A DNA stretch of 64,000 nt from Tepidaquicella sp964564635 (lineage in GTDB: Bacteria; Bacteroidota; Ignavibacteria; Tepidaquicellales; Tepidaquicellaceae). The position numbers and the translations under genes are program-made. The stretch covers positions 62,001-126,000 of the forward strand of contig CAZMAR010000002.1 in assembly GCA_964564635.1 (NCBI GenBank). The letters run 5' to 3'. This document shows, in pieces, positions 16,765 to 26,280 of this stretch. Positions within the stretch are counted from its first letter, which is position 1, and every line of letters begins with the position of its first letter. The notes under the pieces are model-generated. The model was not told where the DNA came from. It did no database searches and saw nothing but the letters and a program-made list of their open reading frames with translations.

Positions 16765-17703
16765 ATGAATAAAAGAACAAAAATTTCAATAGTTATACCA
16801 TTATACAATGAAGAAGAATCACTAAAAGAGTTGCACAATCGTTTGAAAAAGGTATTAGATGGGATGGATAATGATTATGAAATTATCTTTGTAGATGATG
16901 GTAGTACAGATACTTCCTGGGAAAAAATTAAAGAAATAAGAAAAGAGAATTCATTTGTTAAAGGCATAAAACTCAGAAAAAACTATGGCAAGTCATCTGC
17001 CCTTGATTTAGGGTTTCGCCATAGTAAAGGAGATATTGTAATAACAATGGATGCAGATTTACAGGATGAGCCGGAAGAGATACCTGAGCTTGTTTCAATA
17101 ATAAATTCGGGTTATGACCTAGTTTCCGGCTGGAAAAAAATAAGACACGACCCATTTATAAAAAAGCATACCTCAAAGTTTTTTAATCTTGTTACCTCAA
17201 AAATTTCGGGAATAAGACTTCACGACTTTAATTGTGGGTTAAAGGCATACAGAAAAGAGGTAATAGATTCTATAAAAGTATACGGTGAGTTGCACCGGTA
17301 TATACCTGCACTTGCACATATTCAAGGGTTTAAAGTAACAGAAAAAATTGTGAAACATCACCCAAGAAAATATGGTAAAACAAAATTTGGAGCAAGCAGA
17401 TTTGTAAAAGGATTCTTTGATCTCTTAACAGTTTTATTTACAACAAGATTCATTAAACGACCGCTACATTTATTTGGTACATTGGGATTAATTTCATTCT
17501 TTGTTGGAACTGGTATTACAATATACTTAACGATTATGAAATTTCTTTACCATGAATACTTAACTAACAGACCTCTTTTCCTGGTTGGAATTTTGTTCAT
17601 TATCCTTGGAGTGCAATTATTTTCAATTGGACTAATAGGGGAGATGATAACAAAATCTTTAAATACGGAAGAATACATTTCAATAAAAGAAATAGTAGAA
17701 TAA
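16765..17703 (+). CDS. GT2 glycosyltransferase, dolichol-phosphate mannose synthase type
   Basis: This 312-residue protein has an N-terminal GT-A domain (I-V-I-P-L-Y-N-E-E-E near residue 9, F-V-D-D-G-S-T-D near 43, metal-binding D-A-D-L-Q-D-E near 93). Two C-terminal transmembrane helices (about 235-257 and 268-292) follow. This architecture is that of GtrB/DPMS-like enzymes that load a hexose onto undecaprenyl phosphate at the cytoplasmic face. It starts the run with lpxA (17 bases on) and panB, consistent with an envelope role. The sugar cannot be determined from sequence. Confidence 0.85.
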   Translation: MNKRTKISIVIPLYNEEESLKELHNRLKKVLDGMDNDYEIIFVDDGSTDTSWEKIKEIRKENSFVKGIKLRKNYGKSSALDLGFRHSKGDIVITMDADLQDEPEEIPELVSIINSGYDLVSGWKKIRHDPFIKKHTSKFFNLVTSKISGIRLHDFNCGLKAYRKEVIDSIKVYGELHRYIPALAHIQGFKVTEKIVKHHPRKYGKTKFGASRFVKGFFDLLTVLFTTRFIKRPLHLFGTLGLISFFVGTGITIYLTIMKFLYHEYLTNRPLFLVGILFIILGVQLFSIGLIGEMITKSLNTEEYISIKEIVE

Positions 17704-17720
17704 CTAACTTGATTTAAGTA

Positions 17721-18494
17721 ATGATAAGTAAAAAGGCACAAATAGGGCTAAATGTAAAATTTGGAGAATCAGTTACAATAGAAGATGATGTGGTTATTGG
17801 TAATAATGTAGAAATTGGAAGTTGCGTATTCATTGGAGATGGGGCAAGAATAAATGATGGCGTGAAAATCTTTCACGGTGCATGTATTTCGGGCATTCCA
17901 CAGGATTTAAAATTTAAAGGGGAAATTTCAACGGTAGAAATTGGAAAAAACACAGTAATAAGAGAATTCGCTACAATACATCGGGGGACAGCCTGGAGTT
18001 ATAAGACTATTGTTGGTGAAAATTGCCTTCTTATGGCTTACTCACACATTGCTCATGATTGTGTGTTAGGAAATAATGTAATAATTGCAAATGCGGGAAA
18101 TCTTGCAGGACATATAAAGATTGATGATTATGCAATTCTCGGAGGATTATCAGCAATAGTACAATTTAATAATGTTGGAAAACATGTTATGATTGCCGGG
18201 GGAGTGGTTATCAGAAAAGATATACCGCCTTTTATTCTTGTGTCGCATCCAGAAGAGGTCAGATATTCAGGAATTAATATAGTAGGATTAAAACGAAGGG
18301 GATTTTCTAATGAACGAATAAAGAAAATCAAAGAAATATATAAAATAATTTTTGAGTCAAAGTATAATGTATCCGACGCATTAAAAAAAGTAAAAGATGA
18401 ATTTCAACCGGATAACGATGTAAATGAAATTATAAACTTTATAGAATCAAGTAAAAATGGAATAGTTAAGGGACCCAAAATTTCATCACATTAA
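17721..18494 (+). CDS. lpxA: LpxA: UDP-GlcNAc O-acyltransferase
   Basis: This 257-residue left-handed beta-helix protein catalyses the first step of lipid A synthesis, transferring a 3-hydroxyacyl group from ACP to UDP-GlcNAc. Hexapeptide repeats span residues 1-180. G-I-P-Q-D-L-K-F-K-G-E and T-I-H-R-G-T match the family, and H112 in H-I-A-H-D-C corresponds to the catalytic His125 of E. coli. The C-terminal helical domain carries G-L-K-R-R-G-F-S. LpxA shows that the cell has a lipid A-containing outer membrane. It follows the glycosyltransferase by 17 bases. The lpxB, lpxC and lpxD genes are not here. Confidence 0.95.
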   Translation: MISKKAQIGLNVKFGESVTIEDDVVIGNNVEIGSCVFIGDGARINDGVKIFHGACISGIPQDLKFKGEISTVEIGKNTVIREFATIHRGTAWSYKTIVGENCLLMAYSHIAHDCVLGNNVIIANAGNLAGHIKIDDYAILGGLSAIVQFNNVGKHVMIAGGVVIRKDIPPFILVSHPEEVRYSGINIVGLKRRGFSNERIKKIKEIYKIIFESKYNVSDALKKVKDEFQPDNDVNEIINFIESSKNGIVKGPKISSH

Positions 18495-18533
18495 ATTTTT
18501 ATTTTAGAAGTACAAACAAAAAAAATAAAATAA

Positions 18534-19367
18534 ATGACAATAGACACAAATATAACAGCAGTTAAAAATATAACCACAAAAGTATTACAGGCAATGAAAA
18601 ACAAAGGCGTCAAGATTACGATGCTAACGGCGTATGATTATTTAACTGCAAAACTTCTTGACCTTGCAGGAATAGATGTAATACTAATAGGTGATTCTTT
18701 AAGTAATGTAATTCAGGGAAATGAAACAACCTTGCCTGTAACTCTTGAAGAAATGATATACCATACCAAAATAGTAAGAAGAGCAGTGAAAAAAGCTTTT
18801 GTGGTTGCAGATATGACTTTTATGAGCTATCAAGTAGGGGTAACAGAAGCAATTATAAACTGTGGTAGAGTAATGAAAGAAACAGGTTGCGATGCTGTAA
18901 AGATGGAGGGGGGAAGTTACTTAGCGGAAACAGTTAGAAGATTGGTTGAAATTGGAATTCCTGTAATGGGACATCTTGGGTTAATGCCACAATCAATAAA
19001 TAAATACGGTAGTTATAAAACTCGTGGAGAAGATAGACAGGAAGCGGAACAAATACTAAAAGATGCTTTAATTCTTGAAAAAGCCGGTGCGTTCTCAATA
19101 GTTCTTGAAAAAATCCCCGCCTCTCTTGGAAAAAGAATTACAAAACGGTTGAAAATTCCTACAATTGGCATTGGTGCCGGCCCTGATTGTGATGGACAGG
19201 TATTGGTTACACATGACATGCTTGGTTGGGTAGATCCGGAAAAATCTGCCATGCCAAGATTCGTAAGAAAATATATGAATTTGTCAGAAGATATGAAAAA
19301 AGCATTTCAAAGATTTATAGAGGATGTTCGTTCAAATAAATTCCCTTCAAAAGAAGAAAGTTATTAA
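18534..19367 (+). CDS. panB: PanB: ketopantoate hydroxymethyltransferase
   Basis: This 277-residue enzyme adds a hydroxymethyl group from methylene-tetrahydrofolate to alpha-ketoisovalerate, the first committed step to pantothenate and CoA. Diagnostic stretches are M-L-T-A-Y-D-Y (residues ~30-36), I-L-I-G-D-S-L (50-56), V-V-A-D-M-T-F, the E-G-G substrate loop (V-K-M-E-G-G-S-Y), G-H-L-G-L-M-P-Q-S and I-G-I-G-A-G-P-D-C-D-G-Q. Length is normal. It lies 39 bases after lpxA and is probably read from the same transcript. No panC or panD is in the window. Confidence 0.95.
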   Translation: MTIDTNITAVKNITTKVLQAMKNKGVKITMLTAYDYLTAKLLDLAGIDVILIGDSLSNVIQGNETTLPVTLEEMIYHTKIVRRAVKKAFVVADMTFMSYQVGVTEAIINCGRVMKETGCDAVKMEGGSYLAETVRRLVEIGIPVMGHLGLMPQSINKYGSYKTRGEDRQEAEQILKDALILEKAGAFSIVLEKIPASLGKRITKRLKIPTIGIGAGPDCDGQVLVTHDMLGWVDPEKSAMPRFVRKYMNLSEDMKKAFQRFIEDVRSNKFPSKEESY

Positions 19368-19442
19368 GATAAGTATATCAACTTTTTAAATATACTTTTT
19401 GTTAGATTAATATTGAGAGAACTAAAGGATAAATCATTTTTG

Positions 19443-20453
19443 ATGAAATATAAAAATACTTTTCAGAAAATATTAAATTTAATTTCAGAAAGTAAAAAAA
19501 TAGTATTAACAACTCACTTAATTCCCGACGGAGATGCAATCGGTTGTGAGCTTGCATTTTATTATTATCTAAAAGAAAAAAATAAAAAAGTAAGTATAAT
19601 CAATCACTCTCCTACACCTAATAATTATAAATTTCTTGATTCGAAAAATGTAATTAGATTTTTCAGAGAAGACAAAGAAAAAAATATAAAATTAATTAAT
19701 AACGCAGATTTAATTTTTATACTTGATACAAACGAATATAATAGGACAAAGGGTCTCTCAGATTATCTAAAAAAATCCAAAGCAAAAAAAATTTGTATAG
19801 ACCACCATCTTGGAAATAATAAAAAGTTTTTTGATATATATCTTTCAGACACAACAGTACCTGCAACTGCTGTGTTATTATACAAATTGATTAGGTATGA
19901 TAATAATAGGTATATCAATAAAAAAGTAGCAACTAACTTATATGCAGGTATAATGACTGATACTGGCTCGTTTAGATTTCCCCGAACTACTGCTGAGACT
20001 TTTTTAATTTGTGCAGACCTTATTAAAAAGGGGGCTGACCCGGTCGCTATATATGAAGAAACTTATAACAAAGTAAAAAAGGAAAAAATAAAATTACTGG
20101 GAAAATTTATTGATAGTCTAACATTTCATAATAACAATTCTCTTGCTATTGGTGTAGTTACACAAGAGGATTTGAAAAATTACGATTCCGATGTTCAGGA
20201 TATAGAGGGCTTTTCCACTGTTGTTATGTCTATTGCTGGAATAAAAATGGGAATTGTTATAGTTGAAATGAAACACGATATAAAGTGTTCATTCAGATCA
20301 AAGGGAAATATAAATGTGCGAAATTTTGCAAAGATTTTTGGTGGTGGTGGACACAAAAATGCGGCGGGGGCAACCTTTCCATTACAGGATCCCTATCGCT
20401 TAAAAGACAAACTTATCAGATATTACACTAAAGAATTTGGTAATCTGAAATAA
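19443..20453 (+). CDS. nrnA: DHH/DHHA1 phosphoesterase, NrnA type
   Basis: This ~336-residue protein is a bifunctional nanoRNase / pAp phosphatase (NrnA-like), degrading very short RNAs and 3'-phosphoadenosine 5'-phosphate. I place the start at the ATG at 19443 (M-K-Y-K-N-T-F) rather than the TTG at 19413. DHH motifs visible are P-D-G-D-A-I-G, I-D-H-H-L-G-N and M-T-D-T-G-S-F-R-F; the C-terminal DHHA1 motif is G-G-G-G-H-K-N-A-A-G-A. These residues bind the two Mn ions and the nucleotide. It lies 75 bases after panB on the same strand. Confidence 0.88.
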   Translation: MKYKNTFQKILNLISESKKIVLTTHLIPDGDAIGCELAFYYYLKEKNKKVSIINHSPTPNNYKFLDSKNVIRFFREDKEKNIKLINNADLIFILDTNEYNRTKGLSDYLKKSKAKKICIDHHLGNNKKFFDIYLSDTTVPATAVLLYKLIRYDNNRYINKKVATNLYAGIMTDTGSFRFPRTTAETFLICADLIKKGADPVAIYEETYNKVKKEKIKLLGKFIDSLTFHNNNSLAIGVVTQEDLKNYDSDVQDIEGFSTVVMSIAGIKMGIVIVEMKHDIKCSFRSKGNINVRNFAKIFGGGGHKNAAGATFPLQDPYRLKDKLIRYYTKEFGNLK

Positions 20454-20458
20454 AAATA

Positions 20459-21403
20459 CTACTCAAGTGTAGCAATGTATCTTTCCGCATCAATTGCAGC
20501 CATACAACCAGTTCCAGCTGCTGTAATAGCCTGTCGATAATAACTATCCTGTGCATCGCCGCAAGCAAAAACTCCAGGTACCTTTGTTTTTGTAGATTTT
20601 GGTTGCGTAATTATATATCCAACTTCATCTAAATCAAGCCAATCTTTGAAAATTTCTGTGTTGGGTTTGTGTCCAATAGCAATAAAAACCCCTTCACATT
20701 CATGCACAAAAGTTTCTCCTGTTTTTACATTCTTGAGTCGCACCCCTGTAACTGCTTTTTTATTATTCTCTTCTTTACCGAGAATTTCTTCAACAATTGA
20801 ATTTAATATGAATTTAATTTTCGGATTCTGTTTAGCTCTCTCAACCATTATTTTAGAAGCTCTGAATTCATCTCGTCTGTGAATTATTGTAACTTCCGAT
20901 GCATGTCTTGTTAGATAGTTTGCTTCCTCCATTGCGGTATCCCCCCCGCCAACAACAACTACTCGCTGATTTCTAAAGAAAAAACCATCGCAGGTAGCAC
21001 AGGCAGAGACGCCGTAACTCATATATTCTCTTTCAGATTCCAAGCCGAGATATTTAGCAGAGGCACCGGTTGCGATTATTACCGTGTCAGCTTTATATTC
21101 AACATTATCATCAGAAAAAACAGAATATGGCGGTTTTGAAAAATCCACTTTAACAACTGTACGAAAGACCGATTTTGCACCAAATCTTTGAGCTTGTTTC
21201 CTCATTATATCCATTAGTTCAGGTCCTGAAATTCCATTTTCAAATCCTGGAAAGTTTTCTATTTCAGTTGTAATCATAAGTTGCCCACCAGGTTGAGTAC
21301 CTTCAAAAACCAGTGGGTTTAAATTTGCCCTCGCTGTATATAAAGCAGCAGTAAGACCTGCGGGACCTGTTCCGATTATAATAACTTTATAATAGTTTTC
21401 CAT
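20459..21403 (-). CDS. trxB: Thioredoxin reductase
   Basis: This 314-residue flavoprotein disulfide reductase reduces thioredoxin with NADPH. It has an FAD-binding G-T-G-P-A-G-L (residues 11-17), the redox-active C-A-T-C (135-138) followed by D-G, the NADPH-site G-G-G-D-T-A-M-E-E-A, and the C-terminal F-A-C-G-D-A-Q. The H-R-R-D-E-F segment after the NADPH site suits NADPH over ferredoxin. It converges with the nrnA-like gene (5 bases apart). The TPR gene lies immediately upstream on the same strand (12 bases), suggesting co-transcription. Confidence 0.94.
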   Translation of the reverse strand: MENYYKVIIIGTGPAGLTAALYTARANLNPLVFEGTQPGGQLMITTEIENFPGFENGISGPELMDIMRKQAQRFGAKSVFRTVVKVDFSKPPYSVFSDDNVEYKADTVIIATGASAKYLGLESEREYMSYGVSACATCDGFFFRNQRVVVVGGGDTAMEEANYLTRHASEVTIIHRRDEFRASKIMVERAKQNPKIKFILNSIVEEILGKEENNKKAVTGVRLKNVKTGETFVHECEGVFIAIGHKPNTEIFKDWLDLDEVGYIITQPKSTKTKVPGVFACGDAQDSYYRQAITAAGTGCMAAIDAERYIATLE

Positions 21404-21415
21404 ATTAATTTTATT

Positions 21416-23179
21416 TTACTTTATAGAATTTATTTTATCCTCAAGGTTTTTGTTATTGGGGTTAAGTTCAAGAGCAATTTTCCAGTGTTTCAGAGCATTA
21501 GTTTTATCCTTTAATGCAAAATATACATCACCTAAATGTTCTTGCACAACAGCCGATCCTGCGTTAATCGCTATAGATTTTAATATATAGTCAAGCGCCA
21601 AATCATATTCTTTCAGCATATAATATACCCAGCCCATTGTATCAAGAAAATTGGGGTTTTTGGAATCTTTGCTAACTGCTTTCTTTGCCATTACAAGTGC
21701 CTTATCAAGTTTTTCCCCTCTAACTGCTAAATTATATGCATAATTATTTAAAACCAGTGCATCCTCAGGATCTATTTTTAATGCCCGTTCATACATTTCC
21801 TCTGATTCCGTATATCTACCGGCAGTATTATAAGCAAGTGCAAGTGTAGATAACAATGAAATATCATTAGGTTCCTTTTTTAGTGCAGTCTCAAAATATT
21901 TAATTGCTTCTCCATTGTTTCCCTCTCGCTGATAAATCAAGCCATATAAAAAATTTAACCTGTAATCATCTTTAAAATCTGTCAACCCTTTTACAATTAT
22001 TTCTTTTGCCTTATTATATTCACTTTCATTATAGTATGCTAATCCTATCAATGCATAAGGTTCAGCTGTTTGTTCTTTATTTTTCTCTATTTCATTTATT
22101 GCATTATCAAAATACTCAATATATTTCTTATTCTTTTCAGCAATACTTATATTGCCAAGGTAATAATACGGTTTCCATTTAGGGGAAACCGAAGTATCAT
22201 CCTTGTAATAATCAATTAGATATTCAAATATATTTTTAGCAATTAATAAATATTCTTTCTCCTGCGAAATAAGGCTGTAATAAATTTCTCCCACCTGAAG
22301 TTTATCAGTAAATCCAAGTTCATTCTTATCGGTACTTTTGGCAAGTAGAAAAAAACCATTTTCCATTTTCATATTTAAAAAATACAATTTAATAAGTTCT
22401 GTCTGAATGCTTTTATCGGATGGGTTTATCCTGTAGAGGTTTTCATATATTGCTAAAGATTTAGAGTATTCCCCGGTCATTCTGTATAAAGCTGCAAGTT
22501 TTAAATGAGTTGAAACATCATTTGGGTCAAGCTTAAGTATATATTCAAGAATTCGTGTAGCTTCCTTAAAATTTCTGAAATTTAAATAAATATCATATAA
22601 ACGATTCAATACATCGATATCAAAGCCATATTGGTCTGTAATTTTTTCATAAATTTCAAGTGCTTTTTGCTTATTGTTCTGTTCTTCATAAAGTCGGGCA
22701 AGAGAATACTGTATATTAATATTATCAGGTTCTTTCTCTAAAATATCTTCAAAAATTTTTGTAGCAGTTGAAATATCATTTAACTGGAGGTATATATTTG
22801 CTTTAAGTATAAGGTAATCTGTTTTATCTCCCCCGGAAATAATTGCTTTATTTATTTCTGTAAGAGCTTCTTTAAATTTTCCAATTTTATAATACGCAAT
22901 AGAAATTGCAAAATGAATACCAGGTGAGTCATCAAATTCAAGTGCCTTTTTATATAAAGTAATTGCAGAGGTGTAATCTCCCTGTAATTCAAGAGTTTTA
23001 GCATCTATAAAAATCTCAACAGCAAAATAATTAAGTGTATCTTTAATATTGGTCTTTGTAAAATAACATTGTTTTTCATTTGCAATAAGAAAATTAGAGA
23101 AACTAAAAAATATCAAGATATAGTAGAAAGTATATAGTAGTTTTGGGGTTTTATCGTTATTTATAAGAATATTATTCAT
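21416..23179 (-). CDS. Exported TPR-repeat protein
   Basis: This ~587-residue protein has a hydrophobic N-terminal segment that looks like a signal peptide or anchor. I choose the ATG at 23179 over an in-frame TTG at 23215. From about residue 45 to the end it is built of tetratricopeptide repeats: A-I-x-L-Y-K-K-A-L-E-F, A-L-E-I-Y-E-K-I, A-I-K-Y-F-E-T-A-L-K-K-E-P-N-D, E-M-Y-E-R-A-L-K-I-D-P-E-D-A and W-K-I-A-L-E-L-N-P-N. TPR arrays mediate protein-protein interactions, probably in the periplasm. No partner is evident beyond trxB downstream, and the specific role is unknown. Confidence 0.8.
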   Translation of the reverse strand: MNNILINNDKTPKLLYTFYYILIFFSFSNFLIANEKQCYFTKTNIKDTLNYFAVEIFIDAKTLELQGDYTSAITLYKKALEFDDSPGIHFAISIAYYKIGKFKEALTEINKAIISGGDKTDYLILKANIYLQLNDISTATKIFEDILEKEPDNINIQYSLARLYEEQNNKQKALEIYEKITDQYGFDIDVLNRLYDIYLNFRNFKEATRILEYILKLDPNDVSTHLKLAALYRMTGEYSKSLAIYENLYRINPSDKSIQTELIKLYFLNMKMENGFFLLAKSTDKNELGFTDKLQVGEIYYSLISQEKEYLLIAKNIFEYLIDYYKDDTSVSPKWKPYYYLGNISIAEKNKKYIEYFDNAINEIEKNKEQTAEPYALIGLAYYNESEYNKAKEIIVKGLTDFKDDYRLNFLYGLIYQREGNNGEAIKYFETALKKEPNDISLLSTLALAYNTAGRYTESEEMYERALKIDPEDALVLNNYAYNLAVRGEKLDKALVMAKKAVSKDSKNPNFLDTMGWVYYMLKEYDLALDYILKSIAINAGSAVVQEHLGDVYFALKDKTNALKHWKIALELNPNNKNLEDKINSIK

Positions 23180-23396
23180 AAAAAGAATTAAAATAACTTT
23201 ATTAATTTCAATCAAAAAGTCAAAACAATCAGATGTTACTTTTAAATCTAAAAAATAATAATCCTACAAAATCAATTATCGGATTAGTTGATAAATATAC
23301 CTATTAATCTGTGTATAATATGAAAAACTAATAGCAAAAAAGAAAATATTATTAAGCATTTAACATTTAACAATTTACATTTATATTTACATAAAT

Positions 23397-23918
23397 ATGG
23401 AAAAGTATATTTTTTATATTCTTGCATTCCTTGCAATAGGTTCTGCTATCCTTATGGTTTCCAGAAAAAATCCCATCATCAGTGCTTTGTGGTTAATATT
23501 TAATTTTTTTGCTGTTTCAGGAATTTATTTACTTTTAAAAGCACAATTCATAGCAATAATACAGATACTTGTTTATGCAGGGGCAATTATGGTCTTATTT
23601 CTTTTTGTAATTATGCTGTTAAATTTAGATAGGGTTGAAGAGTTTAATTTCCCTGAACCAGAAAAGACTAAAAAAGATTATAAAAAACTAACTGCAGTTC
23701 TTTTATCAATCTTCTTAATGTTATTACTTGGTTATTCAGTTTATTATGGATTCACTGGCAAACTTGAAGAGCCGAGTCAGGAAGCATTAAACATTGGGAC
23801 AGCGGAATTTTTAGGAAAAAAACTTTTCCTTGAATATTCTTATCAAGTAGAAGTAATTGGACTCCTCCTTCTTGCTGCTATTATAGGGGCAGTAATATTA
23901 GCAAAGAAAAAATTATAA
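23397..23918 (+). CDS. nuoJ: NADH-quinone oxidoreductase subunit J (isolated)
   Basis: This 173-residue membrane protein has five predicted helices. The hydrophobic pattern N-P-I-I-S-A-L-W-L, F-I-A-I-I-Q-I-L-V-Y-A-G-A-I-M-V-L-F-L-F-V-I-M-L-L-N is highly characteristic of NuoJ/ND6, a proton-pumping membrane-arm subunit of complex I. No other nuo gene is in the window; neighbours are a TPR gene (divergent) and serS (convergent, 3 bases apart). Either the rest of complex I is encoded elsewhere or this is an extra copy. Confidence 0.88.
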   Translation: MEKYIFYILAFLAIGSAILMVSRKNPIISALWLIFNFFAVSGIYLLLKAQFIAIIQILVYAGAIMVLFLFVIMLLNLDRVEEFNFPEPEKTKKDYKKLTAVLLSIFLMLLLGYSVYYGFTGKLEEPSQEALNIGTAEFLGKKLFLEYSYQVEVIGLLLLAAIIGAVILAKKKL

Positions 23919-23921
23919 TTT

Positions 23922-25196
23922 CTATATAGTATCAAATCCCGTATATTTTACAAGAATATCAGGTATTTTTATTTTTCCATCTGGTAATTGATTTGCTTCC
24001 AGTAACCCAACAATAAGTCGTGAGGTCGCAAGACCAGACCCATTTAAAATATGAACAAATTCAATTTTTTGCTTTCCTTTTTCAAGGTTTCTTCTGAATC
24101 TAATCAATCCTCTTCGGGCTTGAAAATCAGTACAATTACTAATACTTGAAACTTCAAGCCATTTTTGTTCTGCATATGACCATACTTCAAGGTCATAGCA
24201 TTTACTTGCAGCAAATCCTAAATCTGCCGTACATAATTCTACCACTCTGTAATACATATTAAGTTTATCAAGTATATTGCAAGCATCTTTTAACATCTTT
24301 TCCATTTCAGAATATGAATTCTCGGGTAAGCAGAAATTAATTAATTCTACTTTATTAAACTGATGAACTCTTAAAAATCCTTTTGTTTCTTTACCATAAC
24401 TACCTGCTTCTCGCCGGAAGCAGTTTGTAAAGCCACAGTATTTTTTAGGTAATTCTTCAGGGTTAAAAATTTCATCACGGTGAATATTTATTATTGGTAC
24501 TTCCGCAGTTGGTATTGCAAATAAATCATCTTCATCAATTCTATACATATCATATTCAAACTTTGGTACTTTCTCTGCTGCTTCCATAGACTTTCTATTA
24601 ACAAGAACCGGTGTAATAACCTCTTTATATCCATTTGCAACATGTGTATCCAGCATAAAATTAATTAATGCTCTCTCAAGTATTGCACCTTTTCCCTTGT
24701 ACAGTGGAAACCCTCTTCCTGTAATTTTCGCTCCTCTTTCAAAGTCAATTATATCGTGAAGTTCTCCAAGTTCAATGTGGTCTTTTACTTTGAAATCAAA
24801 CTTTTTTTCTGAGCCATATACTTTAACTACAACATTATCTTCCGGTCCTTTACCAATAGGGCAATCATCAGAGGGAAGAGCTGGAATATAATACAGCAAA
24901 TTTTGAATTTCCGATTCACATTTCTTTACCTCATCATCAAGTGATTTAATTTCATCAGAAATTTTCTTCATCTCTTCTAACTTATCAGACACATCCTGTT
25001 TCTGTGATTTCAGTTTTCCTATTTCGGCAGAGGTTTCATTACGAATTTTTTTCAAATTCTCCACTCTTACAAGCAAATTTCTCCTCTGCTCATCAAGGGC
25101 TTTTATTTCATCTATACTCTCTGTTGATTCGTTTCTCAGTTTAAGCTTTTCTATAACAAAATCAGGGTTTTCTCTAATTAATTTAATGTCAAGCAT
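23922..25196 (-). CDS. serS: Seryl-tRNA synthetase
   Basis: This 424-residue class II aminoacyl-tRNA synthetase charges tRNA-Ser. The N-terminal ~110 residues form the long antiparallel coiled-coil that grips the tRNA variable arm (M-L-D-I-K-L-I-R-E-N-P start). The catalytic core has the T-A-E-V-P-I region, motif 2 (F-R-R-E-A-G-S-Y-G), and motif 3 near the C-terminus (N-G-S-G-L-A-T-S-R). Length is typical. It appears monocistronic and converges with nuoJ. Confidence 0.96.
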   Translation of the reverse strand: MLDIKLIRENPDFVIEKLKLRNESTESIDEIKALDEQRRNLLVRVENLKKIRNETSAEIGKLKSQKQDVSDKLEEMKKISDEIKSLDDEVKKCESEIQNLLYYIPALPSDDCPIGKGPEDNVVVKVYGSEKKFDFKVKDHIELGELHDIIDFERGAKITGRGFPLYKGKGAILERALINFMLDTHVANGYKEVITPVLVNRKSMEAAEKVPKFEYDMYRIDEDDLFAIPTAEVPIINIHRDEIFNPEELPKKYCGFTNCFRREAGSYGKETKGFLRVHQFNKVELINFCLPENSYSEMEKMLKDACNILDKLNMYYRVVELCTADLGFAASKCYDLEVWSYAEQKWLEVSSISNCTDFQARRGLIRFRRNLEKGKQKIEFVHILNGSGLATSRLIVGLLEANQLPDGKIKIPDILVKYTGFDTI

Positions 25197-25289
25197 AATA
25201 ATTACTTAAAAGTTATTTATCAAAATATGAAAACTCCTTGCTTTATTAAAGTCAAGATACAATACAAAACCTGTTTCTAAAAGTGATAA

Positions 25290-26249
25290 TTAAAAATCTA
25301 ACTCATATTTTAAAAGTTGTATTCCCTCTTTTGTCGTCATAGTTTTTAACCCAAGTTCTGTCTCTGCTTTTAAAGTAATTAATCCGGATTTAAGAGGGCG
25401 AGGAGCTGGCTGATGTAACTCTGAAGTAAGAATTGGTGTTATAAGTGATTTATCAAACCCAAATATATCGCAAACAAGATAAGCAAAATCCAGGCGAGAC
25501 AATATATCTTTTCCTGCTATGTTAAAAATTAGTTTTACATCTTTTTTTCCTTCAGTTTTTTCAATTACTTTTAAAATTCCATAAGCAAGGTCATCTGCAT
25601 GAGTAGCATTACCTGTTTGGTCTTTTACAATTTTAATTGGATTGGAATTGCTTAATTCATTTACAAGCCATAAAGCGAAGTTAGGTTTAACATTTACCCC
25701 GTAACCATAAAGCACGATTGTCCTAATAATAACATAATCCACTCCACTTGTTCTCAGGGCGTTTTCTCCAGCAAGTTTTGATCTACCATAGAAAGAAATT
25801 GGATTTGGTGTATCGGTTTCAGTATAAGGTCCGTTTTTTCCATCAAATATATAATCAGTAGATATATGAATAATTTTTGCATTATTTACTCTTGAAGCAA
25901 TTATAAGGTTTTTGACAGCATCAACATTAAGCCTCCAGCATAATTCTTTTTCAGTTTCACAGGCGTCAACATTGGTAAAAGCCGCACAGTTAATTATAAA
26001 CTCAGGTTTATACTTTTGAATTACTTTTTTTATTTTTTCTTTATTTGTTATATCAAGAACTTCATAAGAATATCTATTCTCACAATTTACATTAATATAT
26101 TTTTCAGAGAATTCATCAATATCAAAGAAAGATTCTTTCTCGATTGAAGTAATTAGAAATTTATAGTCCGATTCCCGAAGTAATATTTTTGTAAGGTTTT
26201 GTCCAAGCAATCCGTTAGAACCTGTAACTAATATTTTTACTGAATCCAT
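25290..26249 (-). CDS. dTDP-4-dehydrorhamnose reductase family protein
   Basis: This 319-residue extended SDR has the Rossmann motif G-S-N-G-L-L-G-Q-N near residue 10, N-C-A-A-F-T-N-V-D-A-C-E near 90, S-T-D-Y-I-F-D-G and the catalytic Y-G-R-S-K-L-A-G-E (Tyr and Lys of YxxxK). This matches the RmlD/RfbD family, which reduces dTDP-4-keto-rhamnose; the same family includes MAT2B-like proteins. No rmlA, rmlB or rmlC is adjacent, so the nucleotide-sugar substrate is uncertain. It lies 31 bases downstream of the PfkB-type kinase gene. Confidence 0.82.
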   Translation of the reverse strand: MDSVKILVTGSNGLLGQNLTKILLRESDYKFLITSIEKESFFDIDEFSEKYINVNCENRYSYEVLDITNKEKIKKVIQKYKPEFIINCAAFTNVDACETEKELCWRLNVDAVKNLIIASRVNNAKIIHISTDYIFDGKNGPYTETDTPNPISFYGRSKLAGENALRTSGVDYVIIRTIVLYGYGVNVKPNFALWLVNELSNSNPIKIVKDQTGNATHADDLAYGILKVIEKTEGKKDVKLIFNIAGKDILSRLDFAYLVCDIFGFDKSLITPILTSELHQPAPRPLKSGLITLKAETELGLKTMTTKEGIQLLKYELDF

Positions 26250-26280
26250 AATATCAAAAGATTTATATTACGATATACTA

